Source: an uncultured Eubacterium sp. (lineage in GTDB: Bacteria > Bacillota > Clostridia > Lachnospirales > Lachnospiraceae). Taken from it: a DNA stretch of 46,005 nt. The stretch covers positions 1 to 46,005 of the forward strand of contig CAJUFM010000017.1 in the NCBI GenBank assembly GCA_910585745.1, in the 5' to 3' direction. Of the stretch, positions 16,189 to 25,013 are shown piece by piece (positions within the stretch are counted from its first letter, which is position 1; every line of letters begins with the position of its first letter). The notes beneath the pieces were generated by a model. That model had not been told where the DNA came from. It did not search any database and saw only the letters and a program-made list of their open reading frames with translations. The position numbers and the translations under genes are program-made.

Positions 16189-17715
16189 ATGAAAGAGGAA
16201 CGACTGAAATTGAAGAAGACAATTATACTACCAGTAAATCCAAACCCCATCTTGTCATCGTTTTCGTATTACGCTTTTTTGCAGAGTATTATTTCAGCGG
16301 AAGAAAGAGTAGGAAACGTGTTTGCGCGTTTTCGTATAATAGGTTCGCCATACTCGGATTGGAGCATCGGTGGAAATGTGGCGAAGGTGAATGAAAATGT
16401 GTTTTGCGGGGAGACGCAGGACGAGTTTCGCAGAGATTGTAATGGTTATATTATCCGGGAAATGCGGGAGTCTGATTTTATAGACATTCAGGTTGACTTT
16501 CAGCAATATACGAATCCGTGGGCAGCGGTAAACGTTTTTGTCAGTGATGATCCAGATCATGTATTATTGGGGGATGAGGCCTATTTGTATCGGTTTGGTC
16601 ATTTTGCCTATACAGGGGTTGTGTTGTATCAATCCGGGAAAAAGATCACTGTGCCGGCGGAACGGTATGATGAGCCGTATCGACTCGTTATCAAAAGGGA
16701 AGGGTCCTCGCTCGAACTCTATTCTGGTGTGGCAGAGATAAAAAGAAAAGCTGTATGTGAAGTGTATTTTTATGCAAAACCGCTCTATTTGGGAGTTCAG
16801 GTAAAACACGGGCAGAATTCTTATTATCCTTGGCTGTTTTCAAATTTTATCCAGTTAGGATGTGATGTGGACAACCCTGACCGCCGTCTGGACCATGTAT
16901 TTGGAATCTCCAAACACTGGGAGAACAGTGACATAACGTATTTTCTCGATAAAAACCGTTTTACGGGAGAAGAGATCGCGTATCTGGGAGGGATCAAATA
17001 CCTCTTGTACTGTCTGCATCAAGGAAAATATATAGAAACTAAGATTGACCAGTATTATATTAAAGAGAGGGAAGAGTTTTGGAATACACACCATTATCAC
17101 CAGAATCTGATCTACGGGGCGGACGAGAAGAAAAAGATATGTTTCCTTTTAGGATATGACAGGAGAGGAAAGGTTCAGGAAATGGAAATTTCTTTTTCGG
17201 ATCTAGAAAAATCCTTGAAACGAAGAGGCGACATTATATATAAGACGATTCAATACGAGCAGGATGGTCATTTTTATCACTTTTCCCCTGATTATTTTAG
17301 GGAGATGCTGTATGAGTACCTGCATTCTGTAGATAGCTGCTTTTATTACCGAAACATAGAAACGAGGGATCCGCGGCGTTATGGGTTATCTATTTACGAG
17401 GAACTAAAAAGTGAAAAGGGAGTACAAATTCTGATCGCAGACCGTCGTGTCGCGCATGTTCTTTGGGAACATAAACAGATCATGTGCGAGCGGATCCGTT
17501 TTCTGATAAGCGAGAAGTATTTGCCGGATGGCTCGGAAAATTTGTATGAGGTGATGCAGGAGATCCAGAGCATGGTATTTGATCTGAAAAATATCCTGTT
17601 AAAGTACCAAATGCGTCCGGAGCGGGCAAATGTGCAGGTGATACAGGAGCGGTTATCGGAGATTCAAAAAAAGGAAGCCGAGTGTTTGCAGGATCTGTAT
17701 GATAGGATTTTATGA
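16189..17715 (+). CDS. BtrH-like (papain-fold) acyltransferase candidate with an inserted lectin-like domain
   Basis: This is a 508-residue cytosolic protein. I recognise a core like the BtrH N-terminal / C39-like proteins found beside carrier proteins. It starts with IILPVNPNPILSSFSYYAFL (12-31) and resumes with SYYPWLFSNFIQLGCDV (211-227). HHYHQNLIYG (H301, H302, H304) then LLGYD (D324) supply the likely His and Asp. Between about 41 and 207 is an all-beta stretch (IDIQVDFQQY, YRLVIKREGSSLELYSG, YLGVQVKHG) resembling DUF1349/concanavalin lectin domains. The tail is helical. A catalytic Cys cannot be assigned with confidence; C225 and C275 are candidates. ATG 16189 has no good ribosome site; TTG 16210 does (AGAGGA). 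Its stop overlaps the carrier-protein start. Confidence 0.65.
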   Translation: MKEERLKLKKTIILPVNPNPILSSFSYYAFLQSIISAEERVGNVFARFRIIGSPYSDWSIGGNVAKVNENVFCGETQDEFRRDCNGYIIREMRESDFIDIQVDFQQYTNPWAAVNVFVSDDPDHVLLGDEAYLYRFGHFAYTGVVLYQSGKKITVPAERYDEPYRLVIKREGSSLELYSGVAEIKRKAVCEVYFYAKPLYLGVQVKHGQNSYYPWLFSNFIQLGCDVDNPDRRLDHVFGISKHWENSDITYFLDKNRFTGEEIAYLGGIKYLLYCLHQGKYIETKIDQYYIKEREEFWNTHHYHQNLIYGADEKKKICFLLGYDRRGKVQEMEISFSDLEKSLKRRGDIIYKTIQYEQDGHFYHFSPDYFREMLYEYLHSVDSCFYYRNIETRDPRRYGLSIYEELKSEKGVQILIADRRVAHVLWEHKQIMCERIRFLISEKYLPDGSENLYEVMQEIQSMVFDLKNILLKYQMRPERANVQVIQERLSEIQKKEAECLQDLYDRIL

Positions 17716-17951
17716 TGGAAGAAAAAATAATGTGTTTATTGGCAGAGAGTATCGGACTGGATGGTAGTCTGCCGGATGTTGACGTCGATCCAGTCAAAAA
17801 ATACGATATGGATTCGGTTATGATCCTTGATTTTGTAATACGGATCGAGGATGAATATGGTATAGATTTTCAGGACTTTTCGGAATTATCAAACCATATG
17901 GGCACGGTAGGGGAAATGGTTGATTATATGAAGGGCATGATAGAGGGGTGA
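17712..17951 (+). CDS. Stand-alone acyl carrier protein
   Basis: The product is 79 residues, four-helix carrier-protein length. The phosphopantetheine serine is S35 in KKYDMDSVMILDFVI, the D-S-x-x-x-L/V motif, and IEDEYGIDFQDF is the helix-III region. It is distinct from fatty-acid AcpP in sequence and lies far from fatty-acid genes. It would carry an acyl or aminoacyl group loaded by the next gene product and delivered to the BtrH-like protein. The holo-ACP synthase gene at 38072 could activate it. It is joined to both neighbours by 4-base overlaps (ATGA at 17712, GTGA at 17948). Confidence 0.9.
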   Translation: MMEEKIMCLLAESIGLDGSLPDVDVDPVKKYDMDSVMILDFVIRIEDEYGIDFQDFSELSNHMGTVGEMVDYMKGMIEG

Positions 17952-19192
17952 TTACATTGGATAAGCGTTTTGTGGACAAACGGTGGAATATGGCTGAATA
18001 CGCGTATCAAAATGTCCCACTTTATCGTGATAAACTACGGGAGATGGGGGCTTCCTGGCAGGAGGTGGCAGGCCGGGACGAATGGAATAAGCTTCCGGTT
18101 ATTGAAAAAAATCAGATCGTGAAACATGCAGATAATCTGATCTCGGAGAAATATGTAGCAGATGTCGCGATGGAGCGGCTGATCCATACCCATACTTCTG
18201 GGAGCACGGGGACTTTTTTGGATGTTTACTGGAATAAAGAGGATCTGCATCACTCGCTTCTGCCTTTGTGGGTAGACCGTTGGAAGAAGGCGGGTATCCA
18301 TGCGCGGGATCGCCTGTGTCAGTTTAATACGACTCTGGCAAATGACAAAGTTTATGAAATAAGCGGAAATACGATGGTCGTGTCGAAAGATCGGCTGTCT
18401 CCGCTTTATTTGGAAGATACATATCGAAAGATTCGGGAATTTGAACCGAAATGGATGATCCTGCATCCGTCAATGGCATTTTTCCTTATGGAACATGCCC
18501 GGAAGATGGAGCTGCCGGTATTGGAATCCTTGCGTTATGTGGAATTAACGGGAGAAATGGCATGGGAAGGACTGAGAGTTGAATTGGAGTCTTCGTGGGG
18601 ATGCGTCGTGAACATGCACTACGGTACGATGGAAGTTCAGAGTATAGGTTATGAAGAGGGAGGCCGATATCGGTTATATGAGCAGACAACGTATGTGGAA
18701 GTGCTGGATGATGAAGGAAAGGAAGTCGGCGAGGGGGAGAGCGGGAATATCTACGTGACCTCATTGCATAACCGTGTGATGCCTTTTGTGAGATACGGGA
18801 TCGGTGATGTGGGGAGGATCCAGTCAGAGAGGAAAGAGGAGAAATGGCATCGTTATCTCATGTTGGAAAAAGCCAGAAAGAATGACAGGATTCGTTTAAA
18901 AGAGGGCGAGAGCATTTCTGCGGATGTGTTATTGAAGCCGGTGGAAATGGTAAATGGATATTATCAAAATGTCATCTATCAGTTCCAGGCTGTTCAGAAG
19001 TCTGTGTCACAAATGGAACTTTTTATTGTGATGGATGATGAGTTTGGCAGGGAAAAGTTTATGCAATTGTACAAGGATGTGATTCAGACTACGGTTGTCG
19101 GTGATATGGATTTTACGTTTACTTTTTCGAATTGTATCCGCCCGCAATATAATACTGGGAAGATTAAGTGGTTTGTAAATGAAATGGAATGA
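17948..19192 (+). CDS. PaaK-like adenylate-forming enzyme
   Basis: The product is 414 residues of the phenylacetate-CoA ligase branch of the ANL superfamily. It has the ATP loop THTSGSTGT (81-89), VELTGEMAW (198-206), NMHYGTMEVQ (222-231), RYGIGDVGR (282-290) and the C-terminal TGKIKWF with K405, the lysine needed for adenylation. It would activate a carboxylic acid as acyl-AMP and load it on the neighbouring carrier protein. The acid cannot be predicted. GTG 17948 overlaps the upstream stop; TTG 17957 is better spaced from AGAGGGG and is an alternative start. At 414 residues it is slightly shorter than PaaK, which runs about 430. Confidence 0.85.
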   Translation: MITLDKRFVDKRWNMAEYAYQNVPLYRDKLREMGASWQEVAGRDEWNKLPVIEKNQIVKHADNLISEKYVADVAMERLIHTHTSGSTGTFLDVYWNKEDLHHSLLPLWVDRWKKAGIHARDRLCQFNTTLANDKVYEISGNTMVVSKDRLSPLYLEDTYRKIREFEPKWMILHPSMAFFLMEHARKMELPVLESLRYVELTGEMAWEGLRVELESSWGCVVNMHYGTMEVQSIGYEEGGRYRLYEQTTYVEVLDDEGKEVGEGESGNIYVTSLHNRVMPFVRYGIGDVGRIQSERKEEKWHRYLMLEKARKNDRIRLKEGESISADVLLKPVEMVNGYYQNVIYQFQAVQKSVSQMELFIVMDDEFGREKFMQLYKDVIQTTVVGDMDFTFTFSNCIRPQYNTGKIKWFVNEME

Positions 19193-19268
19193 GAACATCC
19201 TGTAAAAATGCAGGTTGTGGCGTCTGTCTGATAAACGCCAATAAAAAACAAAAAGAGAGGTGCGAGAT

Positions 19269-20570
19269 ATGAAAATTGTAGGAAAGAGATTGATATGTGT
19301 CATTTTAGCGGTTGCTATGTTTGGTTTTAGTTTGCAGAGCTTTGAAGTAGATACTTATGCAGCAGAACAGGAAGTACCAGGGATAAACCAAAGTACAGAG
19401 GATTCCCAGGGACAAGAGGCTCCAGAAGAACCGGATATCAACAAAGAGGAAGCAAAAGATATTGCGGAATTTCAGGTGGATGAAACACTTGAAAATCAGG
19501 AAACTGATTGGAAAGAAGGCACAGAGATAAGAAAAGTGTATAACCTGTACAACGAGAAAGAGGAAATATGTGCCTATGTGGTTGAATTGAAAAATGGGAC
19601 AGAAGATGCGGGATATATTGTCGTAGGGGCAGTAGAGGAAAATCCGCCAATTATTGAATTTCAGACATCAGGAAGATTTCTTGATGGAAAATTGCAGAGT
19701 GACGAGTATCTTCTGTATGATGGCAGCATAAATTATTATAAGGTAGATAAAGATACGAAAAAAGCAACCAATATAGAAACGGACAAAGAAAGTTTTTCTA
19801 TTGAAGATATCGAAAGTGATCAGGAAGAGCCAGAGAATGATACAGCGGGGATTAAGGAAGAATGGAAAGAGATTAAGAGACAAACTGGAGTTGGAAATTC
19901 TACCCCGCCTACTAATGGAGGAGAAGTATTATATCCAAATCAGTATGAAAATGGATATACTAGCGTCATACGCCGTACAGCACCAGACGCAACATTTTAT
20001 AGATATTTTGAAATGACGGATTTGGGACCAGGTGGAATCTGTGTACCCACTGCTGCGTGTAATCTGTTAAAATATTATATGGAACGAAAAAGGTTAAAAC
20101 AATCTATAGTGATGAATAATGATTGGAAGTTAACATTTAACAAGTTAAAAAGTTATTTCAATACTTCTGAACAAAATGGAACAGATATGAAAAATGTCAA
20201 ACCAGGTCTAGATAGATATTTTAGGGAAATCGGTATTCAGGATGCCATTACTCACTATTATGGGTTTGATGGAGATCGAGATGCTGCAGACTGGCCTGAG
20301 ATGAAACGAAGAATAGATTTTGGAGAGCCATTTGTGTACCGTGTTTCAGGGCATTATATGTATAAAGAACATGCGGTTCTTGCTGTTGGTTATGTGCAGT
20401 ATAATTATTCAACAAATCAATCTACAGGTTTAAAAACAAGCAGGTATCTTCAGGTGGCTGATGGTTGGGAAGAACATGCTAATCGGTATATTAATGTACA
20501 TGTTGGATGCGATCCAACATTTGATGAAATGGTATCTCTATACTTTGTATATACTTATGTACAAAAGTAA
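19269..20570 (+). CDS. Secreted C39/papain-like cysteine protease with prodomain
   Basis: The product is 433 residues from ATG 19269 (AGAGAGG 9 bases upstream). A Sec signal (MKIVGKRLICVILAVAMFGFSLQSF, with cleavage near TYAAEQ) is followed by an acidic linker. Residues about 85-170 look like a streptopain-type propeptide (ICAYVVELKNG, AGYIVVGAVEENPPIIEF). The catalytic domain has C258 in GPGGICVPTAACNLLKYY, H368 in YKEHAVLAVGYVQYN and D398 in LQVADGWEEHANRYI, the order of C39/C10 peptidases. It is exported, so it probably acts on a peptide or surface target outside the cell. It follows the adenylase by 76 bases, with small hairpins in the gap, and may be a partly separate transcript. Confidence 0.82.
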   Translation: MKIVGKRLICVILAVAMFGFSLQSFEVDTYAAEQEVPGINQSTEDSQGQEAPEEPDINKEEAKDIAEFQVDETLENQETDWKEGTEIRKVYNLYNEKEEICAYVVELKNGTEDAGYIVVGAVEENPPIIEFQTSGRFLDGKLQSDEYLLYDGSINYYKVDKDTKKATNIETDKESFSIEDIESDQEEPENDTAGIKEEWKEIKRQTGVGNSTPPTNGGEVLYPNQYENGYTSVIRRTAPDATFYRYFEMTDLGPGGICVPTAACNLLKYYMERKRLKQSIVMNNDWKLTFNKLKSYFNTSEQNGTDMKNVKPGLDRYFREIGIQDAITHYYGFDGDRDAADWPEMKRRIDFGEPFVYRVSGHYMYKEHAVLAVGYVQYNYSTNQSTGLKTSRYLQVADGWEEHANRYINVHVGCDPTFDEMVSLYFVYTYVQK

Positions 20571-20693
20571 TAAAGATAGCCCAGTAAAACTTAAAAAGTT
20601 TGTATGAGCATGAATGATAAAGCAAGAGTGTGCTGGGATATTTTATTTGTTAAAATATATAAAAATAATTGGGTTTTCAGAAAGGAAAAACAG

Positions 20694-21380
20694 ATGGAAA
20701 TGAAAAAACAAAAACATGTTATCGTGCTAATAGTCGCCTTATCACTCGTTATTCCTATGTTGAATGGGGTGGATACAAGCGCAAAGGGAATGCAGGATTA
20801 CCACTGTAGTAAGGTAATTGTTGCGGATGGTACTAAGTATAAAATATCCCAGATTGCTAAAGATGTCCATGACATAGACACGGGGGAAAAGATGACACAG
20901 AAGTTAAAAAATAAAAAAATAAAATGGGTTTCTAAAAATAAAAATTTAAAAATCGTTGGTAAAACTTTTACAGCAAAAAAAATTGGGAAATATAAGTTGA
21001 TAGGCATAACAAAAAAGAAAAGATATACGATTGATTTGGATGTTGTTAGTAAAACCCCCAAAAAAGATTTATCAATGGTCGAATATGCGACGATCCAAAG
21101 CGGATCCGATGGAACGGTAGTCAAAATTGAAGAACAGGAGGCTATCCGTAATTTGTGCGCTTTGATTAATGAAGCAAAATTTAAGTTTAATTATAAACGG
21201 GCGAACAAGGGACCCATGGTGGGGTGGAATTATGCAGTCCATTTATATTTGTCAGATGGAACAGAGCAATTCAAAATAGTTGATTCAACCCCCAAATATT
21301 ATTATACAACCAGCAGAGCGAATGAGATAAATAGGTATGTAGATCAATTGTTTAAAATGTCAGCAAATGTTACAGGATAA
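20694..21380 (+). CDS. Secreted protein with an Ig-like domain, unknown function
   Basis: The product is 228 residues from ATG 20694 (AAAGG 8 bases upstream; the longer frame from 20604 has no site). A signal peptide (MEMKKQKHVIVLIVALSLVIPML) precedes a lysine-rich strand-rich domain of Big_2 character (IKWVSKNKNLKIVGKTFTAKKIGKYKLIG). A C-terminal alpha-beta segment follows (VVKIEEQEAIRNLCALINEAKFKFNYKR ... HLYLSDGTEQFKIVD). It resembles in layout the minus-strand protein at 25317-26117. It is the last gene before a strong terminator and probably belongs with the protease gene. Confidence 0.65.
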   Translation: MEMKKQKHVIVLIVALSLVIPMLNGVDTSAKGMQDYHCSKVIVADGTKYKISQIAKDVHDIDTGEKMTQKLKNKKIKWVSKNKNLKIVGKTFTAKKIGKYKLIGITKKKRYTIDLDVVSKTPKKDLSMVEYATIQSGSDGTVVKIEEQEAIRNLCALINEAKFKFNYKRANKGPMVGWNYAVHLYLSDGTEQFKIVDSTPKYYYTTSRANEINRYVDQLFKMSANVTG

Positions 21381-21464
21381 AATAAGTCTTGGCAGACTTA
21401 TTAGCAAGTTGCTTCGCAACTTAAATAATTCGCAAAGTAGATGTGATGCACAAAAACCTTGTGC
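21381..21464 (+). other. Three tandem hairpins in a 318-base gap
   Basis: Immediately after the stop codon come AATAAGTCT/AGACTTATT (21381-21402, loop TGGC), AAGTTGC/GCAACTT (21406-21422, loop TTC) and GCACAA/TTGTGC (21448-21464, loop AAACC), followed by the terminator at 21492. Four hairpins in a row could be a structured 3' untranslated region or a small RNA. The rest of the gap to 21698 holds only the promoter at 21574. Confidence 0.5.
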
Positions 21465-21491
21465 AATAATTGTGATAATATGAAACAGAGG

Positions 21492-21524
21492 CGGGGCAGT
21501 AGTCTTATACTGCTCCGTTTTTTA
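21492..21524 (+). terminator. Rho-independent terminator of the accessory cluster
   Basis: CGGGGCAGTA (21492-21501) pairs with TACTGCTCCG (21508-21517), 10 pairs with one G-U, loop GTCTTA, followed by TTTTTT. Confidence 0.9.
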
Positions 21525-21573
21525 TCTGATATGGAATGGCGTTGTTTTGATGATGTAAAATCCTCAAAACCAA

Positions 21574-21602
21574 TTGACTTGCTATTGTTTTGGTGATACA
21601 CT
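21574..21602 (+). promoter_or_regulatory. Promoter of the ABC-2 exporter operon
   Basis: TTGACT (21574-21579), a 17-base spacer and TACACT (21597-21602), about 97 bases before the first exporter gene. Confidence 0.6.
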
Positions 21603-21698
21603 TTGTTTATTATCAGTGGTGTTCAGGCAGAAAGTACAGAGATATTCAATTTCGATCAAAAAGCGGGAAAAACATAAGCAAGATATAAGGAGAACCCT

Positions 21699-23483
21699 AT
21701 GTTTTACATAAATCTGAAGCGTTTTATAAAATCGCCGGTATTTTTGCTGGGAACGCTGGCATATATGATCATACTTTATCTGATGCAGCCCATACATACG
21801 GCAACGGGGATTGAGGACATTTCCAATACGGCGCTTTCGACGCAGACCTTTTCTTTTTTCTATTTTATGATGATCTCCTATGAATTTTTTTACCAGATCA
21901 GGCGCTGCAGATTAGATGAGATCGTCAGCGTCTCCAGGATGGGGGCAGGGCGGGAGAAGATAAATGGTCTGCTGATCTTTCTGGGCCTGGATCTGATCCT
22001 ATATATCGTATACCTGACGGTTTCCATGATCGGGACCACCAGTGTCCTAAAAGAATTCAACAGAGACTGGTTTATCATGCTTATCAAAGCCTATTTTATT
22101 TATCATTTTCTTACTTATTTTTTTGCTATGCTGGCGGGTATGCTGATTGCTATGATCCCCTCCAGGATCAAGGGATTTTTTGCCCTGGTTACCGTGTTTT
22201 CCATGTTTTCCAGGATCCTTTATCCCATTATGATGAATTGTACTTCCGATAGTGAGAAATGGACCCATGTGATCGATATTTTCGGCATCATGAACCGGGA
22301 TTACAATGTGTTATGCGACCTTATTTATGGCTATACCACAGAAGCTGTGAATCTTCAGCGGATCCTCTTCTGGATCCTGCTCACCTTGTCTGGTTTGAGC
22401 CTGGTGATGAACAGAATAAGAAAGAAGGCGGTAACAGCCCTATTGTTTTTGGCTGCCTGTACGGTTTTCATATTTTATATCCAGCCCTCTGGGGATCGGT
22501 ATGTATATGGATACTGGGGGGCATTTATGGATGACCAGCAGTATTACAGTCTGATCTATAATGCTGATCCCGCCTCAGATGTTTATCATACAGCCATGGA
22601 GCATCAGGGGATTGGAAGAAAATATAAAGAACCGGATTTTAAGATCCTGGAATACAAAGGGGAATTAACTCCTGGAAGAGTTCTGGCTGCTTCCCTGGAT
22701 GTCACAGTAGACCGGCAGGAACTGCCGGAATACGGTTTTACGTTGTATCACGGGTATGTGGTTAAAAGGGTCACAGATGAAACCGGAGAAGAATTGTCTT
22801 TTGAACAGGATATCGATCATCTACTGGTCCGGACCAATAAAGCCCATCGTTTGAAAAAAATACATTTTGAATATGAAGGCTATTCCAGAAAATATGTCGC
22901 CACCAGCCAGGCTGTATTTCTGGCAGGGAATTTTCCGTATCTGCCCAATGCGGGCTGGAATGAGTATATGATCGAACCGGTGGGAAACCACTGGCAGTAT
23001 GGGTATAATTTAAAGGGGGCGATGTATCCAGTTCATTACGATATCCGTTTTCCTACGAAACATCAGATGTATTCCAATCTGTCAAAATCCGAGGATGGTC
23101 GCTATGTGGGTACGGCAGAAGGGGCAACTTTTGTGGCCTCCCCTTTTGTGAGGGAAATGAGATTAAAAGACGGTGTTGTGTATTATTCGGTTCTGGCTAC
23201 AACCTACTGGAAAAATAATATTGAAAAGACCAAAGAGACGGCGGAAAAATCTTTTCAGGCGGTCAAAGGCCTGGACAGGGGGAAAAAGGGTCCCTGGATC
23301 CTTTTTGACCTGGCAAATGCCATGGATGCTGATATTTCCTGGTATATAGCCAGTGACCACGCCGTCGCTTCCCCGGAAAGCCTCCAGGAATTATATGAGT
23401 ATTATCAGGAGACAGGCTGCACCATCGACCATACAAAATGGGATAAGGAAGAGCAAGTGGAACCAGAGGAGGATCTGCCATGA
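21699..23483 (+). CDS. ABC-2 type permease with large extracellular domain
   Basis: The product is 594 residues. Residues 1-270 hold about six transmembrane helices (FLLGTLAYMIILYLM, FLGLDLILYIVYLTV, FFAMLAGMLIAMI, FALVTVFSMFSRIL, ILFWILLTLSGLSLVM, ALLFLAACTVFIFYI). Residues about 275-594 are a soluble beta-rich domain (LDVTVDRQELPEYGF, HFEYEGYSRKYVATSQAVFL, LPNAGWNEYMIE), similar to the M1-peptidase-like N-terminal domain seen in some ABC-2 permeases but without any HExxH zinc motif. It would pair with the ATPase and second permease downstream. TAAGGAG precedes the ATG and its stop overlaps the ATPase start (ATGA). Confidence 0.75.
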   Translation: MFYINLKRFIKSPVFLLGTLAYMIILYLMQPIHTATGIEDISNTALSTQTFSFFYFMMISYEFFYQIRRCRLDEIVSVSRMGAGREKINGLLIFLGLDLILYIVYLTVSMIGTTSVLKEFNRDWFIMLIKAYFIYHFLTYFFAMLAGMLIAMIPSRIKGFFALVTVFSMFSRILYPIMMNCTSDSEKWTHVIDIFGIMNRDYNVLCDLIYGYTTEAVNLQRILFWILLTLSGLSLVMNRIRKKAVTALLFLAACTVFIFYIQPSGDRYVYGYWGAFMDDQQYYSLIYNADPASDVYHTAMEHQGIGRKYKEPDFKILEYKGELTPGRVLAASLDVTVDRQELPEYGFTLYHGYVVKRVTDETGEELSFEQDIDHLLVRTNKAHRLKKIHFEYEGYSRKYVATSQAVFLAGNFPYLPNAGWNEYMIEPVGNHWQYGYNLKGAMYPVHYDIRFPTKHQMYSNLSKSEDGRYVGTAEGATFVASPFVREMRLKDGVVYYSVLATTYWKNNIEKTKETAEKSFQAVKGLDRGKKGPWILFDLANAMDADISWYIASDHAVASPESLQELYEYYQETGCTIDHTKWDKEEQVEPEEDLP

Positions 23484-24331
23484 TAGAAGTCAAACATGTA
23501 TCCAAAAGATTTGGAAAAAAACAGGTATTGAATAACATCAGCTGTACGATAGAGAAGGGGATCTATGGCCTTCTGGGGCCGAACGGCGCCGGGAAGACCA
23601 CGCTCATGCGCTGCATGACCAATCTATACTCTCTCTCGGGAGGAGAGGTACTGATCGATGGAGTCAGCAGTAGGAAGAAAAAGAAAACCAACATTGGTTA
23701 TCTGCCACAGTCCTTTGGGCTTTTTAAAGAACTAAATGTCTATGACTCCATGAACTATTTCTGCAATCTGAAGGGAATCCCCAAAAAGGAGCGGAAGGAG
23801 GAGATCCTGCGATGCATCCATGCCGTCAACATGGAAGAAAATTTAAAGAAGGCGGGCGGAAAGTTATCCGGGGGAATGATGCGCCGTGTCGGAGTTGCCC
23901 AGGCGCTGTTGAACCATCCGGAACTGATCCTGTTTGACGAGCCCACAGCAGGGCTTGATCCGGAAGAAAGGATCCGGTTTAAAAATACCATTTCTTCCCT
24001 GGGAGGAGAGGAGACGGTTATCATTTCCACCCATATCGTAGAAGATATCGAAGCCTGCTGTGATAAAGTGATCGTTATGGACCGGGGAGAGATCCTGTCT
24101 ATAAAAACCTGCCAGGAACTGGCGGAAGAGGCCGCAGGAAAGGTGATCGCCTGTAAAAAGGGTGAGGAGACCAGACTGCCCGCCGGTTATTTTATTGAAA
24201 AGCAATACGAAAAAGCTGGTGAGGTCTATTACCGTGTGCTGCTGGCAGAACAAGGTGGTCTGGCAGAATCCTTTGAGATACTGGAGCCCACCATCGAAGA
24301 CGGATATATGGCGACCATCAAAGGAATATAG
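23480..24331 (+). CDS. ABC transporter ATP-binding protein (exporter)
   Basis: The product is 283 residues. It has Walker A GLLGPNGAGKTTLMRC, the Q-loop region GYLPQSFGLF, signature LSGGMMRRVGVAQALL, Walker B ELILFDEPTAGLDPEE and the switch histidine in VIISTHIVEDIE. The C-terminal 70 residues are the usual regulatory tail of CcmA/NatA-like ATPases. It energises export through the permeases encoded on each side. GAGGAGG precedes the ATG. Confidence 0.93.
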   Translation: MIEVKHVSKRFGKKQVLNNISCTIEKGIYGLLGPNGAGKTTLMRCMTNLYSLSGGEVLIDGVSSRKKKKTNIGYLPQSFGLFKELNVYDSMNYFCNLKGIPKKERKEEILRCIHAVNMEENLKKAGGKLSGGMMRRVGVAQALLNHPELILFDEPTAGLDPEERIRFKNTISSLGGEETVIISTHIVEDIEACCDKVIVMDRGEILSIKTCQELAEEAAGKVIACKKGEETRLPAGYFIEKQYEKAGEVYYRVLLAEQGGLAESFEILEPTIEDGYMATIKGI

Positions 24332-24342
24332 GAGGGACTGGT

Positions 24343-24993
24343 ATGCTGGAAAATTATTTCGAGAGGATCTGGCTGCAGATCAAGGGAATGAGAACCATGT
24401 TTCTGATCCCCCTCATAGGCTATTTTGGTATCATACCTCTTGGTGTGTGGCTGATGACTGCAAACAGTGAATGTATATTATACGATGCCATTATGCAAAT
24501 GTGTTTTCTGCTGGTTCCCTTTTTATCCACCTGGTGGATCTATATGATCGTAAAGGAATATGTGGAAGGAAATGGAAGAGAGGTACTGCTGCTGGGCAGG
24601 GGAACCTTCTTTACTGCTGTTTTCTTCTGGCTGGTTAATGTATTTTGTTTTATTCCCTTATTTTTGATTGATGTAGGCTACCAGTTTACCCCAAATATTC
24701 TTTATCTCTTTGAACATCTGGTGATCATATCCTTCTTTATGGGAGGGCTGGCATATTTTCTGAATTATTTTACCAGAAGTATAACGGCATCCATGTTTAT
24801 CATTATATTGTATTCGGCGATCTCAAACTACCGCTTCTCCAGCGGGAAGTTCGTAAGCGTATTGGGGAAAATACAGTTGACAAACCTGCAGGATGTGCCT
24901 TATAATGGTAGCTATAGTTTATACGAATGGTTTATTTTTCTTGGGGTTGTTTTTTGGACCGCAGGAGTTCTTCAATCCAAAAAGGCAGAATGA
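24343..24993 (+). CDS. ABC-2 type transporter permease
   Basis: The product is 216 residues with about six hydrophobic helices (MFLIPLIGYFGIIPLGVWLM, MCFLLVPFLSTWWIYMI, FFTAVFFWLVNVFCFIPLFLI, LVIISFFMGGLAYFL, ASMFIIILYSAI, WFIFLGVVFWTAGVL). It has no soluble domain. It starts 11 bases after the ATPase stop with AGGAGGGA as ribosome site. It probably forms a heterodimer with the 594-residue permease. The cargo is unknown. Confidence 0.82.
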   Translation: MLENYFERIWLQIKGMRTMFLIPLIGYFGIIPLGVWLMTANSECILYDAIMQMCFLLVPFLSTWWIYMIVKEYVEGNGREVLLLGRGTFFTAVFFWLVNVFCFIPLFLIDVGYQFTPNILYLFEHLVIISFFMGGLAYFLNYFTRSITASMFIIILYSAISNYRFSSGKFVSVLGKIQLTNLQDVPYNGSYSLYEWFIFLGVVFWTAGVLQSKKAE

Positions 24994-25013
24994 TGACAAA
25001 GGAGTGTGAGAAT

